DNA from: a bacterium C-53
GTDB lineage: Bacteria; Bacillota; Clostridia; Lachnospirales; Lachnospiraceae
DNA length: 64,000 nt
Direction: 5' to 3'
NCBI GenBank assembly: GCA_003612525.1
Contig: RAZD01000016.1
Location: 1-64,000 of the forward strand
Under the pieces are notes generated by a model. The model ran no database searches, was not told the origin of the DNA, and worked only from the letters and a program-made list of their open reading frames with translations. A program made the translations under genes and the position numbers. Every line of letters begins with the position of its first letter. The first letter of the stretch is position 1. Below are positions 26,001 through 33,944 of the stretch, piece by piece.

Positions 26001-29000
26001 GGAGGACCGAAAGCAAAGTTTCGGGCCAACATGGACGCAATCAATCTCCTGAAAGAATTGGAGTTTGAAAACCGGCAGGCCACACCGGAAGAACAGGAAA
26101 CCCTTTCCCGGTATGTCGGCTGGGGCGGTCTGTCAGACGCTTTTGACGAGAGCAAGCCCGCCTGGGCCAAGGAGTTTGCGGAACTCTACGCCACGCTGTC
26201 CCCGGAGGAATATGAAGCCGCCAAAGGGACCACCTTAAACGCCCATTACACCAGCCCTACCGTTATCCAGGCCATTTATGAAGCGGTGGGTAAAATGGGA
26301 TTCCAGACCGGCAACATCCTGGAACCCTCCTGCGGTGTGGGCAACTTCTTTGGTATGCTTCCTGACAACATGGCGGGCAGCCGCCTCTATGGTGTGGAAC
26401 TGGATTCCATCACCGGGCGCATCGCAAAACAGCTCTATCCAAAAGCAGACATCACCATCGCGGGCTTTCAAACCACTGACCGGCGGGATTTCTATGATAT
26501 AGCCGTAGGAAATGTACCGTTTGGCCAGTATTCCGTCAATGACCGGGCCTATAACAAGCTGAACTTCAACATCCACAATTACTTTTTTGCAAAATCGCTG
26601 GACCAGGTGCGTCCGGGCGGCGTCGTGGCCTTCGTCACCAGCCGCTACACGATGGATTCCAAGGATTCTACGGTGCGCCGGTATCTGGCACAGCGGGCGG
26701 AGCTGTTGGGCGCGATCCGTCTGCCCAACAATGCGTTTAAGGCCAATGCCGGGACAGAGGTGGTATCCGACATCATTTTCCTGCAAAAACGTGACCGCCC
26801 GATTGACATTGCCCCGGACTGGACGCAGACCGGACAGACCGAAGATGATTTTACCATCAACCGCTATTTCCTGGACCACCCGGAGATGGTGCTGGGCAGG
26901 CAGGAGCCGGAAAGCACCGCTCATGGCATGGATTACACCGTAAATCCCATTGAGGGATTGGAACTTTCCGACCAACTGCACGACGCCATAAAATATATTC
27001 GCGGGACCTACCAGGAGGCCGAACTACCGGAGCTGGGCGAGGGGGAAGAAATTGATACTTCTATCCCCGCTGACCCTGATGTAAAAAACTATTCCTACAC
27101 CGTTGTGGACGGTGCGGTGTACTATCGGGAAAACAGCCGCATGGTGCGCCCCGACTTAAACGCCACCGCCGAGGCCCGTATCAAGGGTCTGGTGGAACTG
27201 CGGGACTGTGTGCAGAAGCTCATCGGCCAGCAGATGGACAGCTTTGTTTCGGATACGGCAATCCGTGAAACACAGGCCGAATTGAACCGGCTCTATGACG
27301 CATTTTCCGCAAAGTACGGGCTTATCAATGACCGGGGCAACCGGCTGGCCTTTGCCGATGATTCCAGCTATTATCTGCTCTGTGCGCTGGAAGTCATTGA
27401 CGATGAGGGACAGCTGAAGCAAAAGGCAGATATGTTCACCAAGCGCACCATCAAGCCCCATCAGGCCGTTACTGCGGTGGACACCGCCAGTGAAGCCCTG
27501 GCTGTTTCCATCGCGGAAAAGGCGGAGGTGGATATGGCGTATATGGCCGAACTGAGCGGCAAAACCCAGGAGGAATTGGCGCAGGAGCTGCGGGGCGTGA
27601 TCTTCCGTCTGCCCGGACCACTGGCGGAGGGGGAATCACCCCATTATGTGACAGCGGATGAATACCTCTCCGGCAACGTGCGCCGGAAACTGCGGCAGGC
27701 ACAGCGGGCGGCAGACAAAGACCCCGCCTTTTCTGTCAATGTGGAGGCGCTGACCGCCGCCCAGCCAAAGGATTTGGACGCATCGGAAATCGAGGTGCGC
27801 CTGGGGGCTACCTGGATTGACAAAGACTATATCCAGCAATTCATGTACGAAACCTTCCACACCCCGTACTATCTGCAAGGAAAGATTGAGGTCAAGTATG
27901 TCCCCTACACCGCCGAGTGGCAGATCACCAGCAAAAACGCCGTTGGGTACGGCGATGTAGCCGCCAACACCACCTACGGAACCGACCGGGCCAACGCCTA
28001 CAAGATTCTGGAGGACAGCTTAAACCTGCGGGATGTCCGCATCTATGACACCGTTGAGGACGCCGAGGGGCGGGAGCGCCGGGTACTCAACGCCAAAGAA
28101 ACCACCCTTGCCGCCCAGAAGCAGATGGCGATCCGGGAAGCCTTCCGGGACTGGATTTGGAAGGACCCACAGCGGCGGCAGACGCTGGTGCGCCAGTACA
28201 ACGAGGAAATGAACAGCATCCGCCCCCGCGAGTATGACGGGCAGCATATCCGGTTTGCGGGCATGAACCCGGAAATTACGTTACGGGAACACCAGAAAAA
28301 CGCCATCGCCCATGTGCTGTACGGCGGGAACACCCTGCTGGCCCATGAGGTGGGCGCGGGCAAGACCTTTGAAATGGTAGCCGCCGCGATGGAATCCAAG
28401 CGGCTGGGCCTGTGCCAGAAATCCCTCTTTGTGGTGCCGAACCACCTGACCGAGCAGTGGGCCTCCGAGTTTTTACGGCTCTACCCTTCCGCGAATATCC
28501 TTGTCACCACCAAAAAGGATTTTGAAAGCCACAACCGCAAGAAATTCTGCGCCCGTATCGCCACCGGGGACTATGACGCGGTGATTATCGGACACTCCCA
28601 GTTTGAGCGTATTCCCATCAGCCGGGAACGGCAGGAGCGCCTGCTGCGGGAGCAGATCAATGAGATTACCGACGGGATTGCCGAGGTGGAGGCCAGCGGC
28701 GGGGAACGCTTTACCGTCAAGCAGCTGGAACGCACCAAAAAATCGTTGGAGGCAAGGCTGGAAAAATTGCAGGCCGAGGGCCGCAAGGACGATGTGATTA
28801 CCTTTGAGCAGCTGGGCGTGGACCGGCTGTTTGTGGACGAGAGCCACAATTATAAGAACCTCTTTTTATACACCAAAATGCGGAATGTGGCGGGACTTTC
28901 CACCACAGATGCGCAGAAATCCTCCGATATGTTTGCCAAATGCCGCTACATGGACGAGATCACCGGCAGCCGGGGCGTTGTGTTCGCCACCGGAACGCCG

Positions 29001-30881
29001 GTCAGCAACAGTATGACCGAACTTTATACCATCCAACGCTACCTCCAGTATGAGCGGCTCCAGGAATTGAACATGACCCATTTCGACTGCTGGGCCAGCC
29101 GGTTCGGGGAAACGGTGACAGCCCTGGAACTGGCCCCGGAGGGGACCGGCTACCGGGCGCGGACAAGATTTTCCAAGTTTTTTAATCTGCCGGAGCTGAT
29201 GAACCTGTTCAAAGAGGTGGCGGACATCAAGACCGCCGACCAGCTGGACCTGCCCACCCCGGAGGTGGAATACCACAACATCGTGGCAAAGCCCACCGGA
29301 CACCAGCAGGATATGGTGAAGGCCCTCTCCGAGCGCGCCGCCAAAGTCCATTCGGGGACCGTTGACCCATCAACCGACAATATGCTGAAAATCACCTCGG
29401 ATGGCCGAAAGCTGGGGCTGGACCAGCGCATCATCAACCCCATGCTGCCGGACGAACCCGGTACAAAAGTCAACCAGTGCGTGGACAATATCCTGCAAAT
29501 CTGGCGGGACGGACAGCCGGAAAAGCTGACCCAGCTGGTGTTTTGCGATATTTCCACACCCCAGGCGGCTGGCTCCAAAAAGGTGGCCAAGACGCTGGAT
29601 AACCCGATACTTCACGCTCTGGAACAGGCAGTTCCAGAGCCGGAGAAACCGCTGGCCTTTACGGTCTATGAGGACATCCGGCAGAAACTCATCGCACAGG
29701 GTATGCCCGCCAGCCAGATCGCTTTTATCCATGAAGCCAATACCGAAGTCCGCAAAAAGGAGCTGTTCTCCAAAGTCCGCTCCGGCCAGGTGCGCGTCCT
29801 GTTAGGCTCCACCCAGAAGATGGGGGCCGGGACCAACGTGCAGGATTTGCTGGTGGCCCTTCACGATCTGGACTGCCCCTGGAGGCCCGGAGATCTGGCC
29901 CAGCGAAAAGGGCGGATCGAGCGTCAGGGCAACCAGAACCCGCTGGTCCATGTTTACCGCTATGTGACCGAGGGGACCTTCGACGCATACCTCTGGCAGA
30001 CGGTGGAGAACAAGCAGAAATTCATCTCCCAGATCATGACCTCAAAATCACCGGTCCGCAGCTGTGACGATGTGGACGAAACCGCCCTGTCCTTTGCGGA
30101 GATCAAGGCCCTGTGTGCCGGGGACCCCCGCATCAAGGAGCGTATGGACCTGGATGTGGAGGTATCCCGCTTAAAGCTGATGAAGGCCGACCACCAGAGC
30201 AAGCAGTACCGGCTGGAAGATCAGCTGTTAAAGCACTTCCCGGAGGAGATTGAAAAACACAAAGGCTTTATCCAGGGCCTGGAAACAGATATGGAAACCC
30301 TGGCGGCACACCCACACCCAACAGACGGATTTACCGGCATGGAAGTCCGGGGCGATACGCTCACCGACAAAGAGAACGCCGGAGCCGCCCTTTTGGACGC
30401 CTGCAAGGAGGTTAAAGGCTCCGAGCCGGTGCAGGTCGGCAGCTACCGGGGATTTGCTATGTTTGTAACCTTTGACGCTTTTCAGAAGGAATATATGCTC
30501 CAACTGAAAGGCCGCATGACCCACCGTACCGCCCTGGGCGCGGACCCGCGCGGCAACCTGACCCGGATTGACAACGCGCTTTCCCAGATGCCCCAGCGGT
30601 TGGAAAGCGTCAAAGTCCAGCTGGATAACCTTTACCAGCAGCAGGCCGCCGCGAAGGAGGAAGTGGGCAAAGCCTTCCCCTATGAGGAGGAATTGCGGGT
30701 CAAGAACGCCCGTCTGGTGGAGCTGGATATGGAGCTGAACATGGACAGCAAGGGGCAGTCCCGTCCAGAAGCGGCGATTGCCAAGCGCGAAAGGCCCTCG
30801 GTGCTGGAAGGGCTGAAACGCCCCATCCCGCCCCGCAGCATGGAAAAGAAACCCAAACAACAGGAACAGGAGGCAAGATAA
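23028..30881 (+). CDS. Giant N6-adenine methylase-SNF2 helicase (LtrC-like) protein
   Basis: 2617 residues from ATG 23028 (AAGGAGGG ten bases upstream). The N terminus resembles ArdC (WNEWMRFLDTASRLYKYPFH). Residues ~255-380 are low-complexity and overlap the TnpV frame. A DNA methylase lies near 1090-1200: motif I LEPSCGVGNFFG and a divergent catalytic motif NVPFGQ. The SNF2-type helicase follows: Walker A AHEVGAGKT (~1771), box II VDESHNYKN (~1936), FATGTPVSNS, and the C-terminal helicase motif QRKGRIERQGNQN (~2300). A coiled coil closes the protein. Such proteins are thought to protect or remodel transferred DNA; residues normally needed for methylation (D/N-P-P-Y/F) are changed to NVPF. 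Confidence 0.85.
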   Translation: MATKAQMYAQMADHAAVQLTSSWNEWMRFLDTASRLYKYPFHDQLMIYAQRPDATACAEYDLWNDKMGRYVRRGSKGIALVDDSGDRTRLRYVFDISDTGTRPHSRTPWLWKMEERHIDSISAMLENRYGVGGDDLGGQLTEIARRLAGEYWADNGRDFLYIVDDSFLEEYDELNIEVQFKAAATVSIAYSLMSRCGLAPEQYFTHEDFMPVFDFNTPATVGALGTAVSQINQQVLRQIGVTILNAERQAAQERRTEHEEQSDLQPERGLSDSRPATDRTVRNAPGQVRQDAENLLEGTPAHPLQPSADEREAVPAPVGDRPDREQPIGAADAQTGAGGGRDRGTESPRHDAVGGPDEQLQGPGGGDSAGGTYQQLTLNLFLSEAEQIQNIDEAENVKASSAFSFAQKDIDHTEPPQPALEELLEQYKPVVTAAIMEDTAYRNACGHTDHENAVIEGNAAVRRAVLDSGDIQLIKQYSDVPDFRHRLHQEVVDETYPQLHELLRPLSQDDIDEALRAWNGDMDSKRAVVRYMENHARDKDTAAWLSQEYGGPENKNLFVVRAGSPETTELPWSKVQRRIAQLIKEDRFFTEAERDNLDDIDPIAIRENLAQRGIVNGQVVEPEKLDNDPFIQQVMADVEQIAAEEAVPRFSVVMTSDAFPDPEDAFAVWDNQTNDYYTASDGTVRTFSREEAAEQFLAGLEPQEVNANRQEEPAQETAGATPAADEPGTLPRNPLASAYGVGDFVFLEDTEYRITDLQRGYVQLNDPALAYPIYRTESKEQFERAIRQDPRNSAITDYLSADLDQFSPDLREVLTGEGGLLDAGVKEDIAALLRSGAGNPAIAQHLSQRFAGTVETMQLETGDTADYRTSANGMEVEILREDETVLAAMYESWEPLAAALRALYQQELDGFSHEPAQPEEQLAEEQPDFGNPPAPEPGSQITITPVTRYPGEQNHLPYDVEIHTLHIGEPEPTPPQPTAGNFRITDIHLGEGGPKAKFRANMDAINLLKELEFENRQATPEEQETLSRYVGWGGLSDAFDESKPAWAKEFAELYATLSPEEYEAAKGTTLNAHYTSPTVIQAIYEAVGKMGFQTGNILEPSCGVGNFFGMLPDNMAGSRLYGVELDSITGRIAKQLYPKADITIAGFQTTDRRDFYDIAVGNVPFGQYSVNDRAYNKLNFNIHNYFFAKSLDQVRPGGVVAFVTSRYTMDSKDSTVRRYLAQRAELLGAIRLPNNAFKANAGTEVVSDIIFLQKRDRPIDIAPDWTQTGQTEDDFTINRYFLDHPEMVLGRQEPESTAHGMDYTVNPIEGLELSDQLHDAIKYIRGTYQEAELPELGEGEEIDTSIPADPDVKNYSYTVVDGAVYYRENSRMVRPDLNATAEARIKGLVELRDCVQKLIGQQMDSFVSDTAIRETQAELNRLYDAFSAKYGLINDRGNRLAFADDSSYYLLCALEVIDDEGQLKQKADMFTKRTIKPHQAVTAVDTASEALAVSIAEKAEVDMAYMAELSGKTQEELAQELRGVIFRLPGPLAEGESPHYVTADEYLSGNVRRKLRQAQRAADKDPAFSVNVEALTAAQPKDLDASEIEVRLGATWIDKDYIQQFMYETFHTPYYLQGKIEVKYVPYTAEWQITSKNAVGYGDVAANTTYGTDRANAYKILEDSLNLRDVRIYDTVEDAEGRERRVLNAKETTLAAQKQMAIREAFRDWIWKDPQRRQTLVRQYNEEMNSIRPREYDGQHIRFAGMNPEITLREHQKNAIAHVLYGGNTLLAHEVGAGKTFEMVAAAMESKRLGLCQKSLFVVPNHLTEQWASEFLRLYPSANILVTTKKDFESHNRKKFCARIATGDYDAVIIGHSQFERIPISRERQERLLREQINEITDGIAEVEASGGERFTVKQLERTKKSLEARLEKLQAEGRKDDVITFEQLGVDRLFVDESHNYKNLFLYTKMRNVAGLSTTDAQKSSDMFAKCRYMDEITGSRGVVFATGTPVSNSMTELYTIQRYLQYERLQELNMTHFDCWASRFGETVTALELAPEGTGYRARTRFSKFFNLPELMNLFKEVADIKTADQLDLPTPEVEYHNIVAKPTGHQQDMVKALSERAAKVHSGTVDPSTDNMLKITSDGRKLGLDQRIINPMLPDEPGTKVNQCVDNILQIWRDGQPEKLTQLVFCDISTPQAAGSKKVAKTLDNPILHALEQAVPEPEKPLAFTVYEDIRQKLIAQGMPASQIAFIHEANTEVRKKELFSKVRSGQVRVLLGSTQKMGAGTNVQDLLVALHDLDCPWRPGDLAQRKGRIERQGNQNPLVHVYRYVTEGTFDAYLWQTVENKQKFISQIMTSKSPVRSCDDVDETALSFAEIKALCAGDPRIKERMDLDVEVSRLKLMKADHQSKQYRLEDQLLKHFPEEIEKHKGFIQGLETDMETLAAHPHPTDGFTGMEVRGDTLTDKENAGAALLDACKEVKGSEPVQVGSYRGFAMFVTFDAFQKEYMLQLKGRMTHRTALGADPRGNLTRIDNALSQMPQRLESVKVQLDNLYQQQAAAKEEVGKAFPYEEELRVKNARLVELDMELNMDSKGQSRPEAAIAKRERPSVLEGLKRPIPPRSMEKKPKQQEQEAR
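23800..24156 (+). CDS. TnpV-family protein overlapping the giant gene in another frame
   Basis: 118 residues from ATG 23800, with AAAGGAGA eight bases upstream. The sequence is a clear TnpV match by memory: YSRNGDYLIPDLQL, GKYGRMRKTYLKEHRPILYN, RLLMSEKLYPHLLEIDRTAN and a C-terminal AEEILLAELIN. It lies wholly inside the giant gene, whose own frame here gives a Gly/Arg/Glu/Pro/Gln-rich stretch with few hydrophobics. This suggests TnpV is the older, constrained frame and the giant protein reads through it as a disordered linker. TnpV function is unknown. Confidence 0.7.
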   Translation: MKNNLTYSRNGDYLIPDLQLTEQSETPLGKYGRMRKTYLKEHRPILYNRLLMSEKLYPHLLEIDRTANSRLEQLMPKLAQAAGVTEELKARDMMQWVGLMNNCKAQAEEILLAELINS

Positions 30882-30882
30882 T

Positions 30883-31689
30883 ATGAACAGCAACGAAAAG
30901 AATACGGCCCTTTATGAGAAGATGGCCGCTGAACAGGATACCTTCCGGGATTGGCTGAAAAGCCAGTCCCCGGAGGAGGTCCTAAACCATGCCTATGAGT
31001 ACACCGTCCGGGAGGACATTGTGATGGCGATGGAGGAACTGGAACTCTCCGATGCACAGGCCCAGGCGCTTCTGGATTCCCCCTCGCCGCTGGCCGATGT
31101 GTACCGCCATTTTGAAAAGCTGGAAACCGGCTATATGGATGTGATCCGGGAGAGCATTGAGGAACGGGCCAATGAGATGCACAGGGCCAAAGAAGAACAG
31201 AGGGCCGCCCCGGTCTATCCCCACTCCGCCGCCTATGCGTCCGAGCATGGGGAGATGGCGCAGTACCGCGCCTCCCTGCAAGCCAGTCTTGCCTGCAAAG
31301 AAGCCATTGAGCAGGCCATTAACGCCCACTATGGGGATAACCGTCTGAATACCGAGGCCGCTGTCAAAGAAGTGCTGGAACAGTTCGGGCCGGAGCGTGT
31401 GCAGTACATCCTTGCCAATACGGTGCTGAAAAAGGAGCATGACGGGCGTATCTCCCGCGACAACAAAGCCTGGGCGAAAACAATCCCCATGCCGGAGGAT
31501 GGCGGCGATCCCCGCCACAGCTATGTCCTGGTGGTGGATAAGGTCAACCCCGGCCTGACCGACCTGTTTTTGAAACAGGCGCGGAAAGCCATTCAAGCCC
31601 CGGAGAAAGGCTCCGTCTTGGAGAAGCTCAAACAGGAGCCGCCGGAACGCAGACCCGCCGCCCCTAAGAAACGGGAACCGGAACGATGA
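30883..31689 (+). CDS. DUF3848/DUF3849-type ICE protein
   Basis: 268 residues. The N-terminal helical part (about 1-95, NEKNTALYEKMAAEQDTFRD) looks like DUF3848, and the middle (about 105-240, PVYPHSAAYASEHGEMAQYR to DRNKAW-like block) like DUF3849. ATG 30883 lies just after the giant gene's stop with AGGAGG upstream. The tail is Pro/Arg-rich. The function is unknown; the gene is a fixed neighbour of the methylase-helicase. Confidence 0.75.
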   Translation: MNSNEKNTALYEKMAAEQDTFRDWLKSQSPEEVLNHAYEYTVREDIVMAMEELELSDAQAQALLDSPSPLADVYRHFEKLETGYMDVIRESIEERANEMHRAKEEQRAAPVYPHSAAYASEHGEMAQYRASLQASLACKEAIEQAINAHYGDNRLNTEAAVKEVLEQFGPERVQYILANTVLKKEHDGRISRDNKAWAKTIPMPEDGGDPRHSYVLVVDKVNPGLTDLFLKQARKAIQAPEKGSVLEKLKQEPPERRPAAPKKREPER

Positions 31690-32030
31690 GCGCGGCAAAG
31701 CGGAAACGGGAGGTCCAGGTGAATTTCCGGGTTTCCCCGGAGGAGCTGGCTCTGATTGAGCAGAAAATGTCACAGCTTGGGACAGTCAACCGGGAAGCCT
31801 ATCTGCGGAAAATGGCGCTGGACGGTTATGTGGTAAAGCTGGATTTGCCGGAGCTGAAGGAGCTGGTATCCCTGATGCGCTATTCCAGCAACAACTTAAA
31901 CCAGCTGACCCGTAAAGTGCATGAAATAGGGCGGGTTTATGACGCTGATTTGGAGGATATATCCCAGCGGCAGGAACAGCTTTGGGAGGGTGTGCAGAAG
32001 ATACTGGCCCAGCTTTCCAAGCTCTCCTGA
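31686..32030 (+). CDS. mobC: MobC-like relaxosome protein
   Basis: 114 residues: an N-terminal ribbon-helix-helix (REVQVNFRVSPEELALIEQK) and a C-terminal MobC motif (LMRYSSNNLNQLTRKVHEIG). It overlaps the preceding gene by four bases. MobC binds oriT and helps load the MobP relaxase. Here the relaxase gene is 3.2 kb away, separated by a TA/nuclease block, while a terminator follows mobC directly. Confidence 0.85.
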   Translation: MSAAKRKREVQVNFRVSPEELALIEQKMSQLGTVNREAYLRKMALDGYVVKLDLPELKELVSLMRYSSNNLNQLTRKVHEIGRVYDADLEDISQRQEQLWEGVQKILAQLSKLS

Positions 32031-32050
32031 CCGGATAGTTTGCTCCATCT

Positions 32051-32096
32051 GCGGAGGGAGGAACGGCGTTCTTCGCCGCGCCTTCCTCCGCTTTTT
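32051..32096 (+). terminator. Terminator after mobC
   Basis: GCGGAGGGAGG at 32051 pairs with CCTTCCTCCGC ending at 32091, with an inner ACGGCG/CGCCG stem, followed by TTTTT. It ends the long transfer operon before the AbiE genes. Confidence 0.75.
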
Positions 32097-32110
32097 CCTT
32101 TTTGACGCTA

Positions 32111-32151
32111 TTTACTTTCGTGCTACAATCGTGTATAATGGTAGCACGAAA
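32111..32151 (+). promoter_or_regulatory. AbiE promoter with operator inverted repeat
   Basis: TATAAT at 32134-32139 and a TTTACT-like -35 at 32111-32116 (17-bp spacer). The -10 lies between perfect 11-bp arms TTTCGTGCTAC (32116-32126) and GTAGCACGAAA (32141-32151). AbiEi antitoxins repress their own promoters through inverted repeats, so this is the probable operator. Confidence 0.75.
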
Positions 32152-32163
32152 GGAAGTGAGAGC

Positions 32164-32757
32164 ATGACACAGTTTGAACAGCTGGACACGATTTTAGAGG
32201 GACGGCGCGGTATGCTCCAAACGTCGGAGGCGGTGAAACGGGGGATTCCAAAATCCGTTTTTTACAACTATGTGAAGGAAAAAGAATTGGAACAGGCGGC
32301 ACATGGGGTTTATGTATCGCCGGATGCCTGGGTTGATGGGATGTACCTGCTCCATTTACGATGCAGCCAGGGGATTTTTTCTCATGAAACGGCGCTGTTT
32401 TTCCATGATCTGACCGACCGGGAGCCTTCCCCCTATTCCATTACCGTCAGACGGGGATACAGCACGACCAGATTGAAAGCGGACGGGATTTTGGTCTACA
32501 CCATAAAACCGGAGCTGCATGACGTCGGAAAGAGTACGGCTCAAACCCCTTTCGGGCATACGGTTCCGGCTTATGATATGGAGCGGACCATCTGCGACCT
32601 GCTTCGCTGCCGGAGCAGCATTGAGATGCAGACATTTCAAGGGGCGCTCAAAATGTACGCCCGCAGGAAAGAGAAAAACCTGCGGAGGCTGATGCAGTAT
32701 GCAGGGCTGTTCCGGGTTGATAAAATTTTGCGGCAGTATTTGGAGGTGCTATTATGA
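32164..32757 (+). CDS. abiEi: AbiEi-family antitoxin
   Basis: 197 residues. The N-terminal winged helix is visible (LDTILEGRRGMLQTSEAVKRGI and KSVFYNYVKEKELEQAAHGVY), with an AbiEi C-terminal domain (TVRRGYSTTRLKADG, PAYDMERTICDLLRC). ATG 32164 has AAAGGAAGTGAG upstream. Its stop overlaps the toxin ATG by four bases. By family it is the DNA-binding, autoregulating antitoxin of a type IV toxin-antitoxin/abortive infection pair. Confidence 0.85.
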   Translation: MTQFEQLDTILEGRRGMLQTSEAVKRGIPKSVFYNYVKEKELEQAAHGVYVSPDAWVDGMYLLHLRCSQGIFSHETALFFHDLTDREPSPYSITVRRGYSTTRLKADGILVYTIKPELHDVGKSTAQTPFGHTVPAYDMERTICDLLRCRSSIEMQTFQGALKMYARRKEKNLRRLMQYAGLFRVDKILRQYLEVLL

Positions 32758-33608
32758 TAAAGACAGCAAGGCAGCTGAAAGATTTGATCCGCAATCTCGC
32801 AAAGGAGAAATCGGCGGACGCACAGATTTTGATGCGGAACTATATGATGGAGCGTTTCCTGGAACGTATTTCCCTTTCTGAATATCGGGATAACTTTATT
32901 TTGAAAGGCGGGATGCTGGTTGCCGCAATGGTAGGGTTGGATGCCCGGTCTACAATGGATTTAGACGCAACCGTCAGAGGGGCCAGCGTGAATGTGGAGG
33001 ACATTGAAAATCTGATGTCCTCCATCATAGCAGTCCCCATTGAGGACGGAGTGGAGTTCCAGGTGAAAAGCATTTCGGAAATCATGGACGAGGCCGAGTA
33101 TCCGGGGATTCGGGTCAGCATGGCCACTGTTTTTGACGGAGTGGTGACGCCGCTGAAAATTGATATTTCTACCGGGGATGTGATTACGCCAAGGGCAGTC
33201 CGGTACAGCTTCCGGCTTATGCTGGAGGAACGCTCCATTGATATTTGGGCGTACAATCTGGAAACCGTACTTGCGGAAAAGCTGGAAACAATGATTGCCC
33301 GGACCATAACAAACACCCGCATGAGGGATTTTTATGACCTCTACATTTTGGAACAGCTTCACGGAAAAACGCTGGATTCCGATATTCTCCGCCACGCGCT
33401 CCTTGCTACTGCCCGCAAGCGTGGGACGGAGGGGCATTTGAAAGAGGCGAAGGAAGTGTTTTCCGAAGTAGAAAACAGCCATGCGATGCAGGCGCTTTGG
33501 TCCGCTTATCGCAAGAAATTTTCCTATGCGGCTGATCTGGAATGGAACACCGTTATGGGTGCGGTCCACCGTTTGTATGCTCTGACAGAGGACGGTGAGG
33601 CGGAATGA
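32754..33608 (+). CDS. abiEii: AbiEii-family nucleotidyltransferase toxin
   Basis: 284 residues with the nucleotidyltransferase motifs of AbiEii: FILKGGMLVAAMVG, then RSTMDLDATVRG carrying the catalytic Asp pair, a central IDISTGDVITPRA, and ETVLAEKLETMIAR before TRMRDFYDLYIL. The family transfers nucleotides, reported for tRNA, and arrests growth on phage infection or antitoxin loss. The length is normal and the frame intact. The pair can stabilise the ICE or protect the host. Confidence 0.85.
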   Translation: MIKTARQLKDLIRNLAKEKSADAQILMRNYMMERFLERISLSEYRDNFILKGGMLVAAMVGLDARSTMDLDATVRGASVNVEDIENLMSSIIAVPIEDGVEFQVKSISEIMDEAEYPGIRVSMATVFDGVVTPLKIDISTGDVITPRAVRYSFRLMLEERSIDIWAYNLETVLAEKLETMIARTITNTRMRDFYDLYILEQLHGKTLDSDILRHALLATARKRGTEGHLKEAKEVFSEVENSHAMQALWSAYRKKFSYAADLEWNTVMGAVHRLYALTEDGEAE

Positions 33609-33697
33609 AAAAGCGCGGGCATTACTGTAAAATCTGCGGCGAGTGTAAATCAAATGAAAAGTTTTCGAGTAAAATATCTGAAACAATAATGAGGTAA
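33605..33697 (+). pseudogene. Truncated zinc-ribbon gene after abiEii
   Basis: MKKRGHYCKICGECKSNEKF followed by unrelated residues and TAA at 33695. Longer relatives continue with GKGHAAHICK-type zinc ligands after NEKFS (memory), so the reading frame is cut near 33668. The cut lies directly beside the tandem repeat at 33693-33739. Confidence 0.45.
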
Positions 33698-33739
33698 GTT
33701 AATGGGGGATGTTAGTGGGGTAAGTTAATGGGGGATGTT
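33693..33739 (+). repeat. Two 21-bp direct repeats, 26-bp period
   Basis: GGTAAGTTAATGGGGGATGT (plus T) occurs at 33693-33713 and again at 33719-33739. The second copy runs into ATGGGGGATGTTTCCCAT, a near-palindrome. The flanking 33668-33890 has no gene and lower GC; it may be the scar of a lost insertion sequence. I cannot name the family. Confidence 0.65.
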
Positions 33740-33944
33740 TCCCATCAGTTATGAGGGCGTTCTATCCGGCTTATGAAAATGCCAGACACCGTCTGTTAAA
33801 TTGGCGTGGTCACATTATTTCAAGTTTTTTACAATCTCTGATGAGAGAAAGCGCAGCTTTTATGAAAAAGACAGCAAGATTTTTGGGGCATTTGTTTTTT
33901 TGTGATTGCGTGGTATAATGTCCATAGGCAAGGAGGGAGCAAAA

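Noticed and set aside
33906-33944. Upstream ATG starts for the YhcG nuclease
   Set aside because: They overlap a TATAAT promoter box; TTG 33945 has a proper AAGGAGGG.
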